A DNA stretch of 64,000 bases, taken from Adineta ricciae. Its lineage: Eukaryota > Rotifera > Eurotatoria > Adinetida > Adinetidae. Where the stretch lies: assembly GCA_905250025.1 (NCBI GenBank), contig CAJNOJ010000194.1, forward strand, positions 62,001 to 126,000, read 5' to 3'. A model generated the notes under the pieces. It did not search any database. It was not told the DNA's origin and worked only from the letters and a program-made list of their open reading frames with translations. Within the stretch, counting starts at the first letter, position 1. The number at the start of each line of letters is the position of its first letter. Shown one piece after another: positions 26,001 to 37,136 of the stretch. Made by a program: the position numbers and the translations under genes.

Positions 26001-29000
26001 TTTATACGATTACAAGATGTTTTCTTTACCTCCAGACCAAATCGATAGAAGATGAAGTTAGTGAAATATTTCAAAAATTGTTGAACGCCTTCGTCAGCTT
26101 GTTGATAGTTGACAATTTCATATTGATATGTATCGTCATGAGGATTTTTCAATGCAAATGGTTCGAATAACACTGGAAAACGATTTTCAATTAGATGAAC
26201 ATTGAAATGAACCGATAGTGATAGACACCGATGTCTTTGACGATATCTTGTGACTGCATCAAATGTTAACGCAATAGTTAACAGAATGTACAACTAAAAT
26301 TCGAGATGAAGAAAAGAATTTTATTAGAACATCTCTTACGCCAAGAAATTCATTAAGTGTCGTTGTTAATTCAATGCCAAACCATTGCGCTGTATCATTT
26401 GGAATTGCAGTCATATTTGGATAAATCTGAATGTTAACAAAATATCAAGTATAAACATAACAACGAGATTCTTTGACTTACTTGAGAACAATTTCGAACG
26501 AAAAAGTTCTTTTCGACGATCTGTTGTTTTGCAATTGCTAATTGATAACACATTAACGCAAGAATATAAAGACCTGTTGCGATTAATGTTAACAAATTAA
26601 TCATTTTTCGTAGACGAAATGAAGTTAAACCGATTGTTGCAAGAACAACTAATGAAACATTAAAGGCATTGATCTATTTAATCCCAAACAAAAACAATTT
26701 TATGAAATTTTATCTCAACTAAACCTTTACCTTAAGAATCGCCGTGAGAACCATAAGGAAAAGAACTAATTTATAAACGTGAATTTCAGCAAAACGCCAC
26801 GTGTAGTAAGTAATTTGTTTATAAAGACGATTAACTCGAAAATACAGTTTGTATAACGTTTCTTGCCACGGTTTTAATTCACCGTCAAACATTCGTTGGA
26901 TGTTTGTGTTGTTTGCATGAGCGACATTTTCTACAATACACAAGAATAAGATCCAAATGCACAAATGATGTCTTTGTTCTACCTCGAGCATAGGTATGAA
27001 TGTCAGTCAATGTACCATTGGCTGGTCCTTCGATATTTTTATCACTAAAAACAGACATTAACCTCGGAATAACAAGTCTTTTTCGAAATTACTTAGGCAT
27101 TGTAATCAATTTCATCCAACCCGAATGAAAATAATGCAATTGCAAGATATTAACGACTAGGAATGTGCTTGGTGTTAGTAATTTCACTGCTAATACATCG
27201 GATGGAACGACTTCAAGTCCAATTGACGCAAGTCTAAGAAAAAAACCAGGTCATTGAAAACAAAAAAATCTTACAAAATCGAACATACAATTCTTTACTC
27301 AAATGTTGAGTCAAAATCACATTCACTTTTTCGAACTAAATAAACAACAAGAATTACAGTTCAACTCTTCGTTTTCAATCCTTTACTTGATAGATATAAA
27401 TGCCAATCAAGATTAACATTGAATAAATGATAATTGTCAAATGAAATGTTGCCACTGTTTTTCTCCAAAATCCAAACGAAATCTAAACACTTCAATTATG
27501 TTCGTTTCATTGTCATCGATTTGTCTTACTTGAAAAGTAAAAATGAAAAATAAATAAAAGGCCATGTAGATTATTCGATAAATAACGACTGTGTTTTGAA
27601 TACTGACAAGCAAGAGCATGCCACAAGACACAAATATCCAATATTTCGTGAGGAAATCAATTAGCCATCGTCCTAGGAAAATGTTCAACGATACGAATAT
27701 GGGTTGTTTTTCATTTAAAAAGAAATCATTATACCCAAACGTCGAGGGTATGAATCAGTTGATGTACTGACTCGACGAGCTATGAAATCAAAAAAACACA
27801 AATAAATACTTTTGAAAAGCAAATCAAGAGAGAAGAAAATCCGATCAGAAAATTCGCAAGTAAAAAAAGATCGCTCCCCTGATCTTACTTAATTCTATTT
27901 CTACAAAAACGAAAGATTTCTTGTGCAATGTACATCGGTGAGAACGAATCAAATGAAAACTAACCATCATTTCCTTGAGTATTGATAATGCGTTTTTCAT
28001 TGATATATTGTCGTAAAGTTAACCAAAAGAACAACATATAAAATGACTAAAAGTGATTCAAAGTCAACGAAAACCTATTCAATTTTACTTTCATTTGTCT
28101 TACTTTCAATAGTAATGACATGAATGCTGGTTGAAAATCTCGGACAAGAATACCAATCTGTTCCATTGTTCGACGATCATACGCAAAATGTAGTTGATCG
28201 AAGCCAACTTTGAATCCAACCAAATATTGTAGAATTAATAATATACCTCCGTAAATTGTGAAAAATGGACTCATTCTCAAACACCATTGACGAGAATTAG
28301 GTAATACCCAAAGTATACACGCCGATAGGAGATATATCAAGGTTAATAGACTATGAAAAGTAATACTCCATGCCTAGAGAATATTCATTCATTAAGGAAA
28401 ACTGAAAACAAAGAAGGTTTTCGGTCTTACAAGCATTGCAATCAATGAGAGAAGATAACTGTGTCGTTCGAGAACGCGAATAGTGGAAAATACGACGAAA
28501 ATAATACGTCCTTGCCATGTTTGATCACCAGGTTGTTCTAAACTCCATCGGCGATGATATGATGGTACACTCTGATCCAATGTATCACGACCATCGGAAT
28601 TGTGTACTAAACTCTAAAAACAAATTCTGCATTATTAACCAAATATACACAAATGTGAAATGACAAAAGCCCAGAATCATGTAAATAAGTCGACAATAGA
28701 TGGGCACACAAGCGAAATTTGTCTAATGTATATCATGAAATTGTTGTTGAAACGAAAGCGTTCACACATAGTAAAGAGAAAACAAACCAAGCAAACCTGT
28801 TCATCAATACTGCGACGAGGGTTTATCTGGTAGATGGGTAACACACACAAGAAAAAGGTGAGAATGGACTGATTACACAACAAAACAGTGTTGATATCTT
28901 TCTGCTTACCTGTTGTTCCAGTGAATGAATTGTGAGAACATTCGATCGAACCTGAAGATATTCAGAAATGAAAATATCGAGAATGGAGATTTTTGTCGAA

Positions 29001-31066
29001 CTTACTCGATGTGCAAGTGTTCGATTTGTTTCAAAAGCAAAATAGAAATACAATAGAAGCAATGCACATGGATTTACATAATCACTCCAAGCTAAATTTC
29101 TCTCAAAGTATGGTTCACGATCCGTACAATTACTTTCCACCAATGCTGTTAAGCCAGTAATACTAACAGAGAACGAATTATATTTGATTTCTTAGAAATC
29201 ATCTCATCTTACTTGCTCCATAATGAGAAAGGAGGCAAAACATCTTGAAAAAATCCAAATTGATAGAGATAGAAGATTAACAAATGTATGCCAGTATAGA
29301 CGACTAATAGACTACGTGCCAATGCGTATTTCTTTCCAAATTTAACCGACAATGACCAAATGAAGGCGATGGTAAGAAAGAAAAGAAAGTAAATTGAATT
29401 GATAATACTTGGATAAACAAATGCAGCAAAACCAACGAGCACAAATTGAAGAAATAAACGTGCTCGTCTTAAAATGGATAATAATCGAGGCCAGAGTCTC
29501 TTTTGATCTTCGACACTGGTAGTACTCTGTGTTGAAGGTAGTGTTACAGGTGAAATGGGAATATCATCATTTTGACGACGTCGTACGTTTAAAATCGAAC
29601 GTCGAATTATAATTAGACACACAGTTGAAGCGGCAAGAATGATTATATCGGGAAAAATTAAACGTAAAATACGAATAGCATTAGAATGGTCAAGACTAGA
29701 AAAGAAGCAACTATTGAAAGAATGGATCGTGTAAATAGATTTCACATACCGTTCTAAACCGAAGTATCGAAGTGTTCGAACTATGTCGGTACCTGAAAGA
29801 AATATTTAATCATTATGATGATTGTAGTGAAAGTTGTTTTTCACTTACAATTATCTAATGTATGACCATACGGTTTGTTAGCAAGAAGTACGGATTGGAA
29901 AATAATTTGAGCAAAAACAGTCAAGACACTGACAATAGTAATAACCAAAACAAATACGCGAAATCGTGCTGAAATTAAACACGTGAAAATAGAAATTTTG
30001 CCTTTGAAAATATCAAAATTAGCTTTACTTCGAATAGTTCGTTCGGTTATTGGACCAAGCCATGGAAGTAGAAGCAATAGAAAAGCGTAGATAAATGAAA
30101 CTACACTGTACCGAAATATTGCTCCTATATGAATATGAATACCATTGAATGAATTGATATCTGGGAAAAAAACCTATGACACACTCACCAGTAAGCAAAG
30201 CAAGAGGTAGAAAGATTAGTAGAAGTGCAGACAGGAGCGATCGACCCATTGTTGTTAGAGTCCTAAAAATAACGAAAAAATTGGCTTTACCGCTTATCAT
30301 AAGTAAATAAACAACACAAAAAGTCAAATCGAATTTCATGTGCTTCACATACACATGAAACCTAATTATGACTAGGAAAAAAAAAAGAATACCCATCTAC
30401 TAATGTTCGACTTTCGCTTATTTTTCCAAACGATATGAGTCAACGAACGTGCTGTCATCTATTTATGTGAATACATTTCTATTTGAATAGATGTCAATCA
30501 AATTACCTTAACTATAGGAATAGTTTCACATCGTTAATTTAATAACGAAACTAACATTACTTAAGTATTCCTTTTTCTATCGCTTCTTTTATGTATATGT
30601 AAATATGTATCGTGGGTGTGATGTATGCTTACTGATATGGCACCACATTTTTTCAAAAAATGAAAACAGAAAAAAGAAAACAACTTCGAAATCGAGTGTT
30701 GAAATGCAGAGAGAAAACACGATTCTATTCAAGCTACATAACAACATTAGATAACAGAATGAAATAATCGACAATTTCTTTCAACACTACATCGTATATT
30801 TCTTACTTCTCTGAAGAAGACATCGTGGAAACATCAGGAGTCTTTGATATTCTACGAAGAAGATTATCGTTTGATGAGATTAATGAATTTGATTGATTTT
30901 GTTTCATAGGTATCGTATAGACAGAAAGACGATGATGACGATGATGATGATCTTGATCTATATGTTGTTGTTCGCTTCCGAGATATTGTAGATCGATATC
31001 AGATGTAGAAATTGATGATCGCGGTCTATGATGACACACATTTGAACTATTGAAATAGCTGCTCAT
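20079..31066 (-). CDS. PIEZO: PIEZO mechanosensitive ion channel, complete
   Basis: About 11 kb with some 35 short exons. The N terminus shows the Piezo opening (SLLSALLLIFLPLALLTG; then LLLLPWLGPITERTIRS at about 30060). Many repeated four-helix units follow from 30 to 22 kb. The beam/latch region lies at 24.5-24.0 kb (LLQKRIFASYYWEHIVAEL, SQGAVLF, RSGDYYMFDY followed by Asp/Glu). The anchor and outer-helix region is at 21.6-21.4 kb (YGVGGSLLALLILLIWFPLL), the extracellular cap at 21.4-20.4 kb, and the inner helix plus C-terminal domain ends IIFNELPSVERLWHLLRD, AKLLFLYRSPETLIQFT. The stop is TAA at 20079-20081. PIEZO forms plasma-membrane trimers that open under membrane tension. The upstream exon (31066-30807) joins exon 2 in frame (donor GTAAGA at 30806-30801, acceptor at 30263), adding about 87 residues before the usual Piezo start. 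The conventional start would be ATG 30250-30248. Confidence 0.93.
30263..30806 (-). other. First PIEZO intron, about 544 bp
   Basis: Donor GTAAGA and acceptor TTTTTAG fit. Joining the exons keeps the frame, reading SSSEK-TLTTMGRSLL across the junction. It is ten times the usual local intron length, so it may hold regulatory sequence or an alternative promoter for the shorter start. Confidence 0.55.
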
Positions 31067-31786
31067 CTTACAAATATAACGATGTTCTTCGATTCCGAAT
31101 AAATCGATCGTTAAAGCTCTCTCGAGGTAATAGCAAGATTCGATTTGATAAACATATATAAGAATATAAATAGAAATATGCGACGACTCAAGAGATAGAG
31201 AAAGAGAAAAAAAATATTTTTTTGATATGAGATATGTTATTCCTGCTGTTCCTTTCTGATTAATAAAAACGAGCATGCGAATCATCGATACAATTATATA
31301 CAATAACTACAAACATATTCTCTTCGAGTCCAATCGTTCTCGAGTTTGTTTTTTTCGCTTCTTTCTATCATCTCATATGAATACAAAACTGACATTTGAG
31401 TCATATGCACAAATTGATATTTATCTTACCGATCATAACGATGAACATTTATGTTGAAATGTCGAAACTGTTGCGAAGGGGGAAAATATTGGTGTAAAGC
31501 TATGTACAAAGAAGGGAGTACAAATATTGACTAATCTACAAAGACTAATAATATAAGCGAATGTTGTTCTTCTCTGATTCTTATAAATATGAAATGGATC
31601 TTCTTTTCGTTTTTTTTTTCTGTTTTTATTTATTTATTGAAGATAACAAGATGTTTTTTTTTTCTCCTTTCGAGATGTTACAAAACAAATTCAAATGAGA
31701 AAATCATGCAAAATTGATCTTCTTTTGAATGCATAATTTCGTCAGGATGATTTTGTTTTCATAAATAATTTCGTACATTTTCTTCC
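31067..31786. other. Gene-free spacer between PIEZO 5' end and eS19 3' end
   Basis: The frame upstream of the chosen PIEZO Met stays open to 31303 but is Ser/Tyr/Ile-rich and unlike the family, so I read it as 5' UTR. The rest, with poly-T runs at 31610-31665, probably contains the PIEZO promoter and the eS19 3' UTR. Confidence 0.45.
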
Positions 31787-32248
31787 TTATTGTTGGTGTT
31801 GTTGACGAGCAAGTTTATCTGCAACTTGTTTAGCAATAGTATCCATATTTCGTCGTCCTAATTGAGTAAGAACACGACCACCTGATGCATGTTTTTCGAT
31901 AAGTTTTGCCTTTTCGAGTGATTGTAAACATTTACGTACAACACTACGTGAACCATGTTGAAAGTGTGATGGACGAACACCATTATTTTTTTTACCACCA
32001 TAAATACGTGTAAATGCACCAACACCTGTTCGACGTAAGTAGAGAAAACGTGCGATTGATGCACAACGGGTGTAATACCAGTCAGGATCGACAGGTGCCA
32101 TTTGTTTATGGATACCTAATTTAACGATATCAACCCAATTACCAGATGGTAGTTCGAGTTTGCCTGTCTTTTTGAGAAATTCAGCAAAAGCGGTTGTGAA
32201 TTGTTGTTGATCAACATCTTTAACTGAACCACGGTCGACTACTTCCAT
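31787..32248 (-). CDS. RPS19: 40S ribosomal protein eS19
   Basis: Intronless 153-residue coding region, near the usual 145-160. Family signatures: [19 protein letters not shown] near the N terminus, [36 protein letters not shown], then [28 protein letters not shown] and [17 protein letters not shown]. It is a component of the small ribosomal subunit head needed for 18S rRNA maturation. A splice acceptor (TTTTAG, minus strand, at 32287-32285) lies 37 bases upstream of the ATG with no coding sequence before it, indicating a 5'-UTR intron or spliced-leader addition. Confidence 0.97.
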   Translation of the reverse strand: MEVVDRGSVKDVDQQQFTTAFAEFLKKTGKLELPSGNWVDIVKLGIHKQMAPVDPDWYYTRCASIARFLYLRRTGVGAFTRIYGGKKNNGVRPSHFQHGSRSVVRKCLQSLEKAKLIEKHASGGRVLTQLGRRNMDTIAKQVADKLARQQHQQ

Positions 32249-32287
32249 TTTTCTTTTGATGGATTCGGTTTAAGAGGCAAGAATCTA

Positions 32288-34660
32288 AAATAAATAGATG
32301 AGCAAATATTGCATTATTTTTTTTAGTTCTAGCAATCATGTAAAATAAGAAATAAATAAAATAAATAAGTAAATAAAAAAACTTATTGAAATTCATCTCC
32401 GAATGGTTCGTTTGTCTTATAACTATCGATCCATTCAAATACATCTATCCTCTGACGAATCTTTGGATATGTATTTTACTTTGATTAATCATTAAATGTC
32501 ATTCAAATAATAATAGAAAAACTTATTTGACTTTATTGAATTATGAAAACAAACTGTTCAGATGAGATTTTGTGAACTATAGATGTCGTCTGTTGACTGT
32601 CTGTCGAAGCTAGAAAGAAAGATTATCTAACCGTCGCGTATATTTCAACTGTTGATTATACATGAAAAACGCAGGTAACGCACAGACGTTTTTTCAACTT
32701 TCCGAATGTCTCTCTCGGCAAAAAATACAAATGGAGATCTGAAACCTTCACCAGAGATGTGCTCAGTCGAGATGCATTTCTTGGAAAATTTTCAAAATTC
32801 TATCATTATCCATCCGTCCTACGCATAGAAAATATCGCTTCGAAACGCACAGACACAAAAGTCCCTCCGTTTTCAGACAATGCGAAAGAAGTGAAAAATC
32901 CTGCGAAATGCTTCAATATATTGAACTTCTGTATGAAGACTTTTTATAGATGAGAAGTTGCCCTCTGTATCGACGAAAAAAAAATTTTGATATCTTTCAA
33001 AGCGAGCTAGTTATTCTCATAAGAAATAGTAACACACAGACATTCTGGTAACGCACAGACGTATACGTCCCTGGTATTCGTTTTATGTCTCTGGTTATCG
33101 CTTCAAAATAGTAGTATTTCGATGTTCATGCTATTCAAATTATTTAATCGCTCATTGTGTGTAATCCGCACACTGTTTTTATTATCTGCAATATTACCCT
33201 TATAATTCTCTCCCTGCTGAAAACTTCACGATTTAAAATAAACTACTTCGATGTCCAGGCGACTTTTAACTTCTGTAGTATCAGGAAGACCTCGCTTTTG
33301 ATGTTTGCTTCACAAAACGTTTGTTATTAAGTAGCATTTTGTACCCTATCGGACACCTGTCTTCAAGCGTCTTAATTCAAGGTTCAAGTCATTCGATATA
33401 GTCATGCTATGTAGGATAAAGATATAACTGTTCTGAGCTATCATGGAAAAGAGAACTCGCAGTTGAATTCATACTGGCTCCAGAGAGTGTTGAGCACGAA
33501 ATACGTGCCGCAATCGATCATTACTGATCAATTGAAAATCATGTATATCAGACTAAAAATTCATGAAGTGTCTCGCATAGTTTTGTGAAAATTTAATCGC
33601 ATGTTACGCTCAAAATTCAGATTGAGCAAGACTGCACGTTCAGCAAAGCGAGGAATGTATTCTGGAATAAAAATTATAGCGTGAATACAAAATTTGAGTA
33701 AACGGTCGAGTATTGGTGGACCTCATATATAAGACTCGTGTCTGTGCGTTACCACGTCTCTCAACTATAACATCTTACTATGCCGATTCGACATATACAT
33801 CTGATAGCCCATCAAATGAACACACATAATCATAGAGAGTCTCGAGAAAAATCGCGTTATCCTAGTCGAAAAATCTACTGAAATCGATTTTCAGTAACGC
33901 ACAGACACACGATTAGGTGTCCCGTTCGAAATTAGCATCTCTCCTCTTCAAAACACCTGCAGTGACTCTTGAGTCGATCAATAGATAGCTATGCGTTAGT
34001 ACTTCCAGATGGTATACGATACTTGAAGATTTCTGCTTTCTTTATCTAGAGACATCGTTTCTCTTTCAAACTCCTTCAAACATCTTAAAACGATATAAAC
34101 TGTCTCGTATGTTTCAAAAATTTCTTTTTCCGCTAAGACATGTTTGCGAAAGAAATAATGCATTGAGTCATATACAGAAAAACTTGCTCTACAAGGCCTT
34201 GCGATCTAATTTTCTGTATCTTCAACTCCCGTTTTCACCATGCTGGTTGACCGTTAGGCGTTTTTCATGTCTACTCGAAATCATTCTGCTTTGGCTACAT
34301 ATTTTCCATTCTTATTTTGATATACGTAGAATATTGAACCGAAAAACTACGAAGTAACATCAGATGGTACAAGAAGGCTTGTCGTTTTCGACTGGTAGTC
34401 CTCAAGTCATTATCTCATGTTGATTTTCGAATAGACCGATCTGAAATATAGAGAACTTCTGTGACACCAATAATAATATAATCAAGTGCTCACATGAATG
34501 TTAAAGAAAAACAAACATATATTGGAAAATTCTAAACCACATTGAACACCGTTCGAAAACTATAAATTACTCAATTCGTTTCTTTAAAACTTAGTTGATA
34601 TAATTCAACTATAATGAATATAACGTGCATATCATGCAGACCCTCGACCAATGTCGAAAT
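32288..34660. other. 2.4 kb gene-free stretch with a dispersed 13-base motif
   Basis: No convincing gene. Composition is less AT-rich than other spacers. Six copies or near-copies of GTAACGCACAGAC occur: 32675, 32843 (AAACGCACAGACA), 33029 (GTAACACACAGAC), 33049, 33891 on the plus strand, and 33738-33753 inverted. CCCTGGTATTCG and CTCTGGTTATCG also sit close together at 33070-33110. This may be a decayed repetitive element or a cluster of protein-binding sites. Confidence 0.5.
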
Positions 34661-34663
34661 TAC

Positions 34664-34763
34664 ATTGCGCAATAACATTTGTTGTTTTTTATCCGAATGA
34701 ATAAAATGACGAATACATACTTCTTTACTTCAGCATCCTACGACTGCAAATAGCACGTACAGA
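34664..34763 (+). promoter_or_regulatory. Upstream block of F-box gene 1, shared with gene 2
   Basis: Nearly identical to 37037-37136, immediately before the start codon of the second F-box gene: about 70 bases up to the ATG look identical by eye, including AATGAATAAAATGACG, CATCCTACGACTGC and GCACGTACAGA. A TACTTCAG acceptor-like site lies about 35 bases before each ATG. Probably the shared 5' UTR and part of the promoter. Confidence 0.65.
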
Positions 34764-36272
34764 ATGTTGTCAACGTTGGAAACATTACCTGATGAGATTC
34801 TTATGATGATTTTTTCATGTTCAGACGATGTCATCACTACTCTTCGAGCATTTCTCGGTCTGAATCAACGTTTCAATCGAATTCTACTCGATAAACATTT
34901 ACATTTACTAAGTGATTATCTACACACGAATATCCATGATGATTATTACAAATCTGAAGTTTTTCATCAGGTTTCTCAACAATTATTATCTGTTAATAAG
35001 TCAATTGATACAAATCATCTTTGTCAAGTATTACAACCGTTAATTAACTATCATATACAACAAAAATATCTTCAATCAGGACGTGAATTACAAAGTTCTT
35101 TTGAACAATGTCAACTAATGCGTCAACAACTTACCGATGAAGAGATTTCTCAAATAGATAATGAATTAAACGAACAATTTCATAGTTTAAAAAACATTTC
35201 CATCACACGAGAACATATCAGATACATTAAATCCCTTGTTTTATCAAAAGGTGCTTGTTTACAATGTGATGATGATGAATTTAGTGAATATAATATAACA
35301 AAATGTGTTTACGAACGATTACTACAATACATTAACAGTCCAACATCCGAAGCATCAAACCGAATCAATTTATCCTTACAGTTATTCAAAATTTTAATTA
35401 TTTCAAATCCTTCTCTATTAAAAAATCGAGATCACATTGCCAATCAACCTGGTCATTTACAAAAAGTTCTTCTCCATAACATCTTTCGATTAAAACCTTC
35501 TTCTCATAATATTTCATCAGAACCTGTCAACATGGAATATTATCGCGCGATCGTTGATTTATCTCTTTTTACAATTCAATCATGGAAATATGTCCCTGAT
35601 CAAATATATTATATCGAAGATAATATGTTTGATGTATTGGGTATGATTTCAGAAGTTGATCAAGATACTTTTATTCGAAATGCTCAATGGGAAATTCTCG
35701 GAGCAATTATCAATGATTATTTTCTTAATTCATATGAAGCATGGGATGATCAATTCAAGAATACATTGAAAGAGATTTTTAAGAAATTGATTGAGAAAAA
35801 ACGATTAGATGTTATTAAATACATTTATTTTTATTTTCGATTTGAAGATTTCTTTAATGATTCAAAATATGTCCGCGAATGTATTAATTTAATGACCGGA
35901 AATCGATCGGATAGACGATTTTTCTCGATGATTATGGACGATGCGTCATTAGATTCATTATTTTTCAAGAAAACATTATTATTTATTCTGTTACAGAAGA
36001 AAGAACGAAAGTTAATAGAAAAGATATTAATGTTATCACCTAATCTTATCGATGAATTGGATGAAAATGGTAACGATCCGTTACTTTATATTTGTTTGAG
36101 AGTTAACGGTTGTCGACATCGAATAATTGAATTTCTAATTAATATGGGATCTGATTTACAAAGAAAAAACAATGATGGACAGAACTTCTTAAACGCACTA
36201 CAATTGCCGAGAAATAAAAAGTTATTAGAAGTCTTATATGAACAAGAAATCATTTCGGAATATTTTCAATGA
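34764..36272 (+). CDS. F-box domain protein with C-terminal ankyrin-like repeats, copy 1
   Basis: Intronless, 502 residues. Residues 4-45 are an F-box (LETLPDEILMMIF, then LNQRFNRILLDKHLHLL), the part that binds Skp1 in SCF ubiquitin ligases. The middle is helical and unrecognised. Residues about 435-490 look like ankyrin repeats (DENGNDPLLYICLR, HRIIEFLINMGSDLQRKNNDG). The start is fixed by the conserved F-box and by the shared upstream block. Tandem paralog of the gene at 37137. Large families of such genes are typical of bdelloid rotifers. Substrate unknown. Confidence 0.85.
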   Translation: MLSTLETLPDEILMMIFSCSDDVITTLRAFLGLNQRFNRILLDKHLHLLSDYLHTNIHDDYYKSEVFHQVSQQLLSVNKSIDTNHLCQVLQPLINYHIQQKYLQSGRELQSSFEQCQLMRQQLTDEEISQIDNELNEQFHSLKNISITREHIRYIKSLVLSKGACLQCDDDEFSEYNITKCVYERLLQYINSPTSEASNRINLSLQLFKILIISNPSLLKNRDHIANQPGHLQKVLLHNIFRLKPSSHNISSEPVNMEYYRAIVDLSLFTIQSWKYVPDQIYYIEDNMFDVLGMISEVDQDTFIRNAQWEILGAIINDYFLNSYEAWDDQFKNTLKEIFKKLIEKKRLDVIKYIYFYFRFEDFFNDSKYVRECINLMTGNRSDRRFFSMIMDDASLDSLFFKKTLLFILLQKKERKLIEKILMLSPNLIDELDENGNDPLLYICLRVNGCRHRIIEFLINMGSDLQRKNNDGQNFLNALQLPRNKKLLEVLYEQEIISEYFQ

Positions 36273-37036
36273 TTTCAAATATTATGAAATGGTGGAAAAG
36301 CTCGAATTGTTTGTATGTAATTGGATAAACACATCATTGGACTAACCGATAATGAATATTATTTTACAACGAATGTGAAAATAACTTTTAATGCATCGAG
36401 TTAAAATATAAATATTCAAAACATTCTTTCACTGGATTCTATTAGTTTTTGCTGCTATGAGAAAAAGAATTCAATTGAATTTTTCTTTTGATATATGGAA
36501 CTTGTTTTTCATTAGTCTCCTACGTATAAACTTCTCTCTGCAAGAATCAGAATTTCTTTTTCAGTTATTATTCATACTTAAATGATAAGATCTGGCTGTG
36601 TACGCATTCAAAATCGATCATTGATACAAATATCATTTGACATTATATCCATTTTTAATTCAATTCAATTCGACTTTTGGATAAAAAAAACCTAACCGCT
36701 TGATGATGTGTTGACCTCTTTCATTGCCAACGAAATTAACCACACAGTTCCGCGAAACAGGAGAAATGTAGTTGATTAAATAAGTGTAGCAAAAATCGCT
36801 CTTATTCGGTCGCACGAAAGGTATTCATCAAGGAAAACTTAAATATAATGCATTTATAATTTTTCTTTCTGAAGAATCCTGACAATCTACTCTCCTAATA
36901 CCAAGCAAAACGCGTGAAGTAGATTATTCACTATTCGTAACGTATGAAATATAATCTACCCGGCTCTACTATCATTTTCGAGAAATTTATCCCTCATAGA
37001 TAGCATCATAAGCTGATGACTAATACTAAAATCCTA
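36273..37036. other. Spacer between the two F-box genes
   Basis: AT-rich, no coding region seen. It carries the 3' UTR of copy 1 (AATAAA-like sites absent close to the stop) and upstream sequence of copy 2. It does not resemble the sequence upstream of 34664, so the shared block has a sharp left edge. Confidence 0.5.
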
Positions 37037-37136
37037 TTGCGAAATTACATTTGTTGTTTTTTTTGCCGAATGAATAAAATGACGAATACATACTTCTTTA
37101 CTTCAGCATCCTACGACTGCAAATAGCACGTACAGA
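37037..37136 (+). promoter_or_regulatory. Upstream block of F-box gene 2, shared with gene 1
   Basis: Second copy of the block at 34664-34763. Differences are confined to its left third (for example ATTGCGAAATTAC against ATTGCGCAATAAC); the part next to the ATG appears unchanged. Confidence 0.65.

Noticed and set aside
1-31066. Polycystin and PIEZO near each other as a mechanosensory gene cluster
   Set aside because: Unrelated genes (TBC1D24, Capicua-like) lie between them, orientations are opposite, and no such cluster is known; chance neighbourhood is enough.
32288-34660. LTR or viral relic in the gene-free region
   Set aside because: No long terminal direct repeats and no polymerase, capsid or envelope-like peptide in any frame I examined.
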